This document shows positions 1 through 5,234 of a stretch of DNA of 5,234 nt, one piece after another. Every line of letters begins with the position of its first letter. Position 1 is the first letter of the stretch. Where the stretch lies: the NCBI GenBank assembly GCA_002434335.1, contig DJJW01000084.1, forward strand, positions 16,274 through 21,507. Reading direction: 5' to 3'. The notes below the pieces were generated by a model. The model had not been told where the DNA came from. It searched no databases and saw only the letters and a list, made by a program, of their open reading frames with translations. This stretch comes from Lachnoclostridium sp. UBA6558 (lineage in GTDB: Bacteria > Bacillota > Clostridia > Lachnospirales > Lachnospiraceae). Made by a program: the position numbers and the translations under genes.

Positions 1-769
1 AGAATCCAGCAAAATCTGTTTTCCGGATATCACTTATTATTTCTACCACACTTATTCTAAAACCTTTGGTCTTGATGCCCTTGAGATACCTTTAAGAGAG
101 GATTTTACCATAGATATCAAGGATTATATCAATACTGACAGACATGTAATTATTGCAAACCCCAATGCGCCAACGGGATACCGTCTTACAAGAAGTGAAT
201 TAAGAGAGATAATTTCATCTAAGAAAGAACGACTTGTGATTGTTGATGAAGCTTATGTGGACTATGGAAATGAATCCTGTGTAGAGCTCATAAAAGATTT
301 TCCTAATCTTATTGTTATTCAGACCTTTTCAAAATCCAGGAATCTTGCCGGATTGAGACTGGGTTTTGCAGTAGCCTCAAAGGAAATTATAGAAGACTTG
401 AATAAGATTAAATTTACCTTTAACCCTTATAATTTAAGTGCTCTGACATTAGCAGCAGGAACAGCTGCAATTCTTGACACGGGGTATTATAAGAACTGTA
501 TAGAAGAGACCATCAGAATAAGAGAAGAATCAGCAGAAAACCTTCGGGCAAGAGGCTTCTTTGTGATGAAAACCCATACAAATTTTCTGTTTGTTAAGCA
601 TGATAAAATCCATGCTTCGGATTATTATGTCAGGTTGAAGGAAGAAGGTATACTGACCAGATATTTCAATAGTGAAAGAATAAAAGACTTTCTTAGAATT
701 ACAGTGGGAACCAAAGCGGAAATGGATGAAGTAATAAGAGCTACGGAGAAAATCTTAGCAGGTTATTAA
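1..769 (+). CDS. hisC: Histidinol-phosphate aminotransferase (HisC-type), 5' end cut by the window edge
   Basis: PLP-dependent fold-type I aminotransferase. HisC normally converts imidazole-acetol phosphate and glutamate to histidinol phosphate and 2-oxoglutarate in cytosolic histidine synthesis. The frame is open from base 2 to the TAA at 767-769, giving 255 visible residues; family members are about 350, so roughly 95 N-terminal residues lie off the window. The GTG at 236 is internal, because conserved HisC sequence continues upstream of it. Visible motifs, in visible-residue numbering: FPDITYYFY (7-15), ANPNAPTG (52-59), VDEAYVDYG (81-89) with the cofactor-facing Asp and Tyr, and QTFSKS with Schiff-base Lys111. 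The phosphate-binding Arg119 follows in NLAGLRLGF, then TNFLF (193-197) and FLRITVGT with substrate-binding Arg232. The residue before PTG is not Asn, a variant I know from other HisC proteins. No other his gene is in view. HisC-like enzymes also transaminate aromatic amino acids, so substrate is less certain than family. CobD-type decarboxylase is a less likely alternative. Confidence 0.87.
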   Translation, partial: ESSKICFPDITYYFYHTYSKTFGLDALEIPLREDFTIDIKDYINTDRHVIIANPNAPTGYRLTRSELREIISSKKERLVIVDEAYVDYGNESCVELIKDFPNLIVIQTFSKSRNLAGLRLGFAVASKEIIEDLNKIKFTFNPYNLSALTLAAGTAAILDTGYYKNCIEETIRIREESAENLRARGFFVMKTHTNFLFVKHDKIHASDYYVRLKEEGILTRYFNSERIKDFLRITVGTKAEMDEVIRATEKILAGY

Positions 770-778
770 GAAAAACAT

Positions 779-806
779 TTGACAACTCACACCGAGGCAG
801 TATTAC
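779..806 (+). promoter_or_regulatory. Candidate sigma-A type promoter for the dehydrogenase gene
   Basis: A perfect -35 hexamer TTGACA (779-784) is followed after 16 bases by TATTAC (801-806), which matches four of six -10 positions. Transcription would begin near 813, leaving a leader of about 34 bases before the ATG at 847. It starts 10 bases after the hisC stop. It could let the dehydrogenase be expressed separately from hisC, although no terminator is visible between the two genes and read-through is equally possible. The -10 element is weak and the spacer one base short of ideal, so this is moderate evidence only. Confidence 0.42.
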
Positions 807-834
807 AAGAAAGAAATTAACCATAGATACAGTC

Positions 835-840
835 AGGAGG
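835..840 (+). promoter_or_regulatory. Ribosome binding site AGGAGG that decides the dehydrogenase start
   Basis: A full AGGAGG touches the ATG at 841 with no spacing, which would be too close for initiation there. The second in-frame ATG at 847 lies 6 bases downstream of the AGGAGG, a normal spacing. The first residues after 847 (MNILICD) also form the expected first beta strand of the family. The start at 847 is therefore preferred. Confidence 0.8.
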
Positions 841-846
841 ATGGAT

Positions 847-1821
847 ATGAATATTCTCATTTGTGACAGCAAAGAAGAACTGAGTCTGTTGGAGCAGTCA
901 GATATAAATATGATACGAGAGAACCTGCCGGATTGTAAGGTGGAGCTGTATCCTTATGTTAATAAGAAGGAATTTCTTGAAAAGATAGAGGCGGCAGAGG
1001 CACTCTTGACAGCATTTCTGCCTGTGGACGCTGAAGTGCTTAGAAAAGCTGCTAATCTTAAAGTTATCTGTATAATGGCTTCCGGCTATAATAATATTGA
1101 TGTTGAAGAAGCAAAAAGGCGTAGAATTGCTGTATGTCCGGCAGCAGACTACTGTACACAGGAGGTAGCAGACCATACCATGGCACTGCTTTTGGCGTTG
1201 ATTAGAAATCTAAAGCATTATGAAAAGGATATTGAGGAGAAAAAGATATGGAATTATGGGACTGCTCCGGGAGGATTAAGGCTTGCGGATAGTGTTCTGG
1301 CCATTTACGGATTTGGGAAGATAGGCAAAGCCGTGGCCCAGAGAGCCCTTGCCTTTGGCGTTAAAGTCTTGGTAAAGGATCCTTATATCTCAGCAGAGAC
1401 TGCAAAAGCACATGGGGTCATTCTTGCAGAGGATACTTATATAAAAGAACATGCGCATATAATAAGTAATCATATGGCTCCTACTAATGAAAATAAAAAT
1501 TATTTTAATTTGAATTATTTCAAGGAGTTGCAGCAGCAGCCAATCTTCTTAAATCTAGGAAGAGGAGAGTCTGTTGATGAGGAAGCTTTGACGAAGGCTT
1601 TGGATATAGGGTATTTAAGTGGTGCAGGCCTTGATGTACTAAAGGAAGAATCTCCTGTACTTGAGCATAATCCGCTGTTATACAGGGAGAATGTAATCCT
1701 TACTCCCCACAGTGCTTTTTATTCAGAGGCGTCTATAATGGCACTTAAAAATATTACCTGTATGAATTTGATAAACTTTCTAAAGGGAAATTATTCAGCC
1801 ATAAAAGGAAGAGTTGTATGA
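847..1821 (+). CDS. D-isomer specific 2-hydroxyacid dehydrogenase, NAD-dependent
   Basis: Complete protein of 324 residues, the usual length for the family, predicted cytosolic with no signal peptide or membrane segment. Members reversibly reduce 2-keto acids to (R)-2-hydroxyacids with NADH, or oxidise 3-phosphoglycerate (SerA) or glycerate. The split catalytic domain (about 1-100 and 285-324) flanks a Rossmann domain. The substrate-side motif SGYNNID is at 79-85, followed by EVADHTMALLLAL (106-118). The dinucleotide loop GFGKIG is at 155-160, with Asp178 (VKDPY) at the end of beta-2, which favours NAD over NADP. The catalytic set is intact: Arg239 in NLGRGESVDE, Glu268 in DVLKEES, and His288 in LTPHSAF. 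There is no C-terminal ACT domain, so it is not a long-form SerA. Substrate cannot be read from sequence; (R)-lactate, (R)-2-hydroxyisocaproate, aryl-lactate, glycerate and phosphoglycerate are all possible. It lies 77 bases after hisC in the same direction and ends 42 bases before a strong hairpin. About half of its Ile codons are ATA. Confidence 0.9.
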   Translation: MNILICDSKEELSLLEQSDINMIRENLPDCKVELYPYVNKKEFLEKIEAAEALLTAFLPVDAEVLRKAANLKVICIMASGYNNIDVEEAKRRRIAVCPAADYCTQEVADHTMALLLALIRNLKHYEKDIEEKKIWNYGTAPGGLRLADSVLAIYGFGKIGKAVAQRALAFGVKVLVKDPYISAETAKAHGVILAEDTYIKEHAHIISNHMAPTNENKNYFNLNYFKELQQQPIFLNLGRGESVDEEALTKALDIGYLSGAGLDVLKEESPVLEHNPLLYRENVILTPHSAFYSEASIMALKNITCMNLINFLKGNYSAIKGRVV

Positions 1822-1853
1822 TTTGAGTAGGAGCAAATCGTTTTTACCTCTTT

Positions 1854-1929
1854 AAAATAAAAGCTGCCGGTATAATCAGTAAATGAAAGCTTATCTACTG
1901 ATATTATACCGGCAGTTAATTTTTATTTT
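1854..1929. terminator. Bidirectional rho-independent terminator between convergent genes
   Basis: The arm at 1864-1874 (CTGCCGGTATA) pairs perfectly with 1905-1915. The helix continues with 1875-1881 (ATCAGTA) paired to 1896-1902, leaving a two-base AT bulge at 1903-1904 and a loop of 14 bases (1882-1895). That makes 18 base pairs with a GC-rich base. The plus strand is followed by TTAATTTTTATTTT (1916-1929). On the minus strand the same stem is followed by CTTTTATTTT, because 1854-1862 is AAAATAAAA. Both strands therefore show stem plus U-run. It sits 42 bases after the dehydrogenase stop and 28 bases after the stop of the minus-strand gene, as expected for a shared terminator. Confidence 0.88.
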
Positions 1930-1943
1930 CACAACGTCTTAAA

Positions 1944-4900
1944 TTACATTCCGGTATCAAGACTGGTCTTTGCAGATACTGGAATCTGTTTGTGATTACT
2001 CTGAACTTCTGTCTGATGGAGCGTTGGCTTCTCCATGTTTTTAACTGCTGTTGAGAGCATTAATTTAATTCGGTTAAGCTGATTTACTTCACTGGCTCCG
2101 GGATCATAATCAACGGCAACAATGTTGGAGTCAGGATATCTTTGTCTTAACTCTTTGATTACTCCTTTTCCTACGATGTGATTAGGCAGGCAGGCAAAGG
2201 GCTGTGTACATACAATATTGTTTACACCGGAGTGAATCAGTTCTACCATTTCACCTGTTAAGAACCAGCCTTCACCAGTCTGATTACCCACAGAAACAAT
2301 GGGAGAAGCATATTCTGCCAGTGTCTTGATAGGAACCGGTGGTGTAAAGCGCTTACTCTTTTCGAAGCATATCTTAGCTTCCTTACGGCAGAGCTCAACC
2401 GCCTGAATAAGAATATTGCTTATGGTAGCAGAGGATTTCTTAAAGCCCAGGTATTCTGCCTTAAAGCTGGAATTGTGGAAGGAGTACATAAAGAAATCGA
2501 TTAAATCCGGAACCACAGCTTCCGCTCCTTCCGCTTCCAGTAAATCCACCAGATAGTTATTGGCAGCAGGTAAGAACTTAACGAGGATTTCGCCAACAAT
2601 ACCAACTCTTGGCTTACGGATATCTTTCAGAGGCAGATTATCGAAATCTTCGATGATACCGCGAATGTTCTTTTTAAATTCTCCCCATTTACCATTGGCA
2701 ACGGATATTTTACATCTTTCGTTCCATTTTTCATGCAGTGCGTTTGCGGAACCGGGTACTGCTTCGTATGGTCTTGTGCGGTATAAAACTCTAAGGAATA
2801 CATCTCCGTAAACCAAAGCCTGCACGGCACTCATAAGCAGTTTGGGAGTATACTTCATACCGGGATTTTTCTCAAGTCCGGATACACTTAAAGAGATTAC
2901 CGGAATCTGTGACATACCTGCTTTTTCAAGAGCTCTTCTGATAAAGTTGATATAATTGGTTGCTCGGCAGCCGCCGCCGGTCTGGGTAATCATGACACCG
3001 ACTTTGTTCACATCATACTTACCGGAGAGGAGTGCATCCATTATCTGTCCTACAACCATAAGGGAAGGATAGCAGGCATCGTTATTAACATATTTTAATC
3101 CCACATCAACGGCAGTACGGTTATCATTGGGAAGTATCTCCACATTGTAACCACCTGCCTTTAGGGCACTCTGTAAAATGTCAAAATGTATAGGTGACAT
3201 CTGAGGGCAGAGCAGAGTATAATCCTTACGCATTTCTTCTGTAAATACGACTCTTTTAAAGGCATCGGAGACAATAGGAATCTCACAGGAGGTCTTCTTT
3301 CTGTCCCTGTCATTTACAGCGGAGAGAAGAGAGCGGACTCTGATTCTGGCAGCACCTAAATTATTTACTTCATCAATCTTTAAAACGGTATAAACCTTGC
3401 CGGATTTGGTTAGAATATCATTAACCATATCTGTAGTAACAGCATCCAGACCACAACCAAAGGAATTCAGCTGTATAAGCTCAAGATTCGGCATGGTTTT
3501 CGCATAGGAGGCAGCAGCATAAAGCCTTGAATGGTACATCCACTGATCTACTGCAACCAGAGGTCTGTCAACTTTACCTAAATGGGAAATGGAATCCTCT
3601 GTTAAAACTGCGACACCATAGGAATTAATCAACTCAGGAATACCATGGTTGATTTCCGGATCAATGTGGTAAGGACGTCCGGCCAGGACAATACCTTTTT
3701 TACCGTTTTCAACAAGATAAGCGATTGTCTCTTCGCCTTTTCTCTTAATATCTTCTCTTTTAGCCTCAAGCTCAGCCCAGGCTTTGGTAACAGCAGCCTT
3801 GATTTCCCTATCCGTTGCACCTGCGATTTCTTTCATAACCTTAAGCAGACGCTTCTTTAAGATTTCTTCACTCTCAAAGGACATGAAAGGATTCTCGTAA
3901 CGTATATTTCCATTCTTTAATTCTTCTACATTGTTCTTAATGTTTTCACTGTAGGAGGCAACAATAGGGCAGTTATAATGATTATTTGCACCTGGTACCT
4001 CACAACGTTCATAAGGAACACTTGGATAGAAAATAAAATCCACACCCTGTTTGATGAGCCACATAATGTGACCGTGAGCCAGTTTGGCGGGATAGCATTC
4101 TGATTCGCTGGGTATGGATTCGATACCCATTTCATAAATCTTTCTGGTAGATTCGGGAGAGAGGATTACACGGTAACCTAACTCCGTAAATAATGTATAC
4201 CAGAAGGGATAATTTTCATACATATTTAAAACTCTTGGTATACCTACAACACCTCTTGGAGCTTTCTCAAGGGGAAGGGGTTCGTAGGAGAAAAGGGTCT
4301 TTAACTTATATTCAAAAAGATTCGGAATGTTATCTTTATTCTTAACCTTACCAAGTCCCTTTTCGCAGCGGTTACCGCTGATAAACTGTCTTCCGCCGGT
4401 AAAACGGTTGATGGTCAGCTGGCAGTTGTTGGTACAGGCACGGCATCTGGTCATGGAGGATTCTATTTTTAAATCATTGATTTGGTCCAGGTTAAGGAGT
4501 GAAGTTTCCTGACCTTCATAATGTTCTCTCGCAATAAGAGCTGCACCAAAGGCACCCATAATTCCGGAAATATCAGGTCTAACCGGTTCACAGCCGGTTA
4601 ATAACTCGAAGCTTCGAAGAACCGCTTCATTATAGAAAGTACCGCCCTGGACTACTACATGTTCTCCTAAATCCTTAGGATCGGTAATTTTAATAACCTT
4701 AAAGATAGCGTTCTTAATTACGGAATAGGCAAGACCGGAGGAAATGTCAGCTACCTGTGCGCCTTCCTTCTGTGCCTGCTTAACCTTGGAATTCATAAAT
4801 ACCGTACATCTGGAACCTAAGTCAACCGGATTCTTCGCAAAAAGGGCTACTTTTGCAAAATCAGCTACTTCATAATTTAAGGATTTGGCAAAGGTTTCAA

Positions 4901-5234
4901 TAAAGGAACCGCAACCGGAGGAACAAGCTTCGTTTAGCATGATACTGTCAACCGTGCTATTCTTTATCTTAATGCATTTCATATCCTGACCGCCGATGTC
5001 CAGGATACAGTCAACCTTAGGGTCAAAGAAAGCAGCAGCGTGATAGTGGGCAACTGTTTCAACTTCTCCCTCATCCAACATAAGTGCTGACTTTATCAGG
5101 GCTTCTCCATAACCGGTAGAACAGGAACGTATAATCTTGGCACCTTCCGGAAGAAGGGAATAAATCTCTTTTATGGACTTTATCGCAGTTTTTAAGGGGC
5201 TTCCGTTGTTGTTGCTGTAAAAGGAATAAAGAAG
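1944..5234 (-). CDS. Giant acyl-CoA dehydratase activase-related protein (activase + DUF2229-like + HgdB-like regions), 5' end cut by the window edge
   Basis: The frame is open from the right edge (first full codon 5234-5232) to a TAA at 1946-1944, giving 1,096 visible residues. The ATG at 5081 is internal, since conserved activase sequence (CSTGYGEALIK) precedes it. Relatives, from memory, are about 1,400 residues with two tandem activase domains, so about 300 residues including the first domain are probably missing. In visible numbering, an ASKHA ATPase domain of the BadF/BadG/BcrA/BcrD family spans 1-240. It has DIGGQD (79-84), cluster-type Cys104 and Cys143 (RCTVF) as in HgdC, an extra Cys108, QGG (196-198) and GAFGAAL (227-233). 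A linker follows with Cys264, 267, 271 and 290. A DUF2229-like region runs from about 327 to 560, with Cys380, 411 and 422. HgdB-like regions follow, with Cys594 (SFGCG), Cys721 (NDACYP), Cys756 (GGGCRATNY), GNQTGEGW (983-990), and Cys1009 and Cys1015 (CTQPFACLPN). The last 30 residues form a polar, probably disordered tail. HgdC-type activases use ATP to push a low-potential electron into HgdB-type iron-sulfur proteins; here both parts are one chain, so ATP-driven electron transfer is inferred. The substrate is unknown. No membrane segment is seen, so it is probably a cytosolic, oxygen-sensitive protein. Its Ile codons favour ATT/ATC, suggesting good expression. It is convergent to the dehydrogenase. 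Confidence 0.88.
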   Translation of the reverse strand, partial: LLYSFYSNNNGSPLKTAIKSIKEIYSLLPEGAKIIRSCSTGYGEALIKSALMLDEGEVETVAHYHAAAFFDPKVDCILDIGGQDMKCIKIKNSTVDSIMLNEACSSGCGSFIETFAKSLNYEVADFAKVALFAKNPVDLGSRCTVFMNSKVKQAQKEGAQVADISSGLAYSVIKNAIFKVIKITDPKDLGEHVVVQGGTFYNEAVLRSFELLTGCEPVRPDISGIMGAFGAALIAREHYEGQETSLLNLDQINDLKIESSMTRCRACTNNCQLTINRFTGGRQFISGNRCEKGLGKVKNKDNIPNLFEYKLKTLFSYEPLPLEKAPRGVVGIPRVLNMYENYPFWYTLFTELGYRVILSPESTRKIYEMGIESIPSESECYPAKLAHGHIMWLIKQGVDFIFYPSVPYERCEVPGANNHYNCPIVASYSENIKNNVEELKNGNIRYENPFMSFESEEILKKRLLKVMKEIAGATDREIKAAVTKAWAELEAKREDIKRKGEETIAYLVENGKKGIVLAGRPYHIDPEINHGIPELINSYGVAVLTEDSISHLGKVDRPLVAVDQWMYHSRLYAAASYAKTMPNLELIQLNSFGCGLDAVTTDMVNDILTKSGKVYTVLKIDEVNNLGAARIRVRSLLSAVNDRDRKKTSCEIPIVSDAFKRVVFTEEMRKDYTLLCPQMSPIHFDILQSALKAGGYNVEILPNDNRTAVDVGLKYVNNDACYPSLMVVGQIMDALLSGKYDVNKVGVMITQTGGGCRATNYINFIRRALEKAGMSQIPVISLSVSGLEKNPGMKYTPKLLMSAVQALVYGDVFLRVLYRTRPYEAVPGSANALHEKWNERCKISVANGKWGEFKKNIRGIIEDFDNLPLKDIRKPRVGIVGEILVKFLPAANNYLVDLLEAEGAEAVVPDLIDFFMYSFHNSSFKAEYLGFKKSSATISNILIQAVELCRKEAKICFEKSKRFTPPVPIKTLAEYASPIVSVGNQTGEGWFLTGEMVELIHSGVNNIVCTQPFACLPNHIVGKGVIKELRQRYPDSNIVAVDYDPGASEVNQLNRIKLMLSTAVKNMEKPTLHQTEVQSNHKQIPVSAKTSLDTGM

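Noticed and set aside
236..238. GTG at 236 as the start of the aminotransferase
   Set aside because: The frame is open back to base 2 and encodes HisC motifs (FPDITYYFY, ANPNAPTG) upstream, so this GTG is an internal Val codon.
770..834. A terminator or riboswitch between hisC and the dehydrogenase
   Set aside because: I found no stem with a T-run and no conserved leader structure in this 65-base stretch; only a promoter-like pair of hexamers is supportable.
898..1176. 92-codon minus-strand frame inside the dehydrogenase gene
   Set aside because: It is antisense to conserved coding sequence, Cys/Phe-rich in composition, without a convincing ribosome site or recognisable motif.
1864..1915. 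The inverted repeat as a mobile-element end or attachment site
   Set aside because: It has T-runs on both sides, sits between two convergent stops, and shows no transposase, target duplication or second copy in the window; a terminator explains it fully.
2560..2811. 83-codon plus-strand frame inside the large gene, and similar ones at 3645-3860 and 4327-4512
   Set aside because: They lie antisense to conserved parts of the activase/dehydratase-like protein and look like random frames, with no family features.
2627..2830. Minus-strand alternate frames at 2627-2830, 3629-3820 and 3926-4135
   Set aside because: They overlap the large gene in another frame on the same strand. The main frame is continuous through them with conserved motifs, so they are neither separate genes nor evidence of a frameshift.
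5079..5081. ATG at 5081 as the start of the minus-strand gene
   Set aside because: The same frame continues to the window edge with typical activase sequence (SFYSNNNGSPL, CSTGYGEALIK), so this is an internal Met and the true start is outside.

Overview
The window looks like chromosomal DNA from an anaerobic clostridium, most likely Lachnospiraceae-like. The reasons are the AT-rich sequence, AGGAGG ribosome sites, a clostridial-style HisC, and a very large activase/dehydratase-like iron-sulfur protein of a kind I know mainly from strict anaerobes. The taxonomic call is inference from style, not from a marker gene.

Layout. Bases 1-769 (+) hold the C-terminal two thirds or more of a HisC-type aminotransferase, cut by the left edge. 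A 77-base gap follows, with a candidate promoter (TTGACA, 16 bases, TATTAC) and a strong AGGAGG. Bases 847-1821 (+) encode a complete NAD-dependent D-2-hydroxyacid dehydrogenase. Its start is better placed at the second ATG (847) than at 841. A 122-base convergent intergenic region carries one long hairpin with T-rich flanks on both sides, read as a shared bidirectional terminator. Bases 1944-5234 (-) are one open frame of 1,096 visible residues, cut by the right edge. It contains a BadF/BadG/BcrA/BcrD-type activase domain, a four-cysteine linker, a DUF2229-like region and HgdB-like dehydratase-type regions in a single chain.

How they fit. HisC and the dehydrogenase lie in the same direction and may be partly co-transcribed, because no terminator is visible between them. 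An aminotransferase and a D-2-hydroxyacid dehydrogenase could interconvert an amino acid, its 2-keto acid and the (R)-2-hydroxyacid. (R)-2-hydroxyacyl-CoA is the classical substrate of the activase/dehydratase superfamily to which the minus-strand gene belongs. That gene is convergent and not in the same operon, and no CoA-transferase is visible, so the metabolic link is only a hypothesis.

There is no RNA gene, CRISPR array, mobile element or long repeat that I can support. The most interesting object is the giant fused activase/dehydratase-like protein. To my knowledge the reaction of this family is not established.
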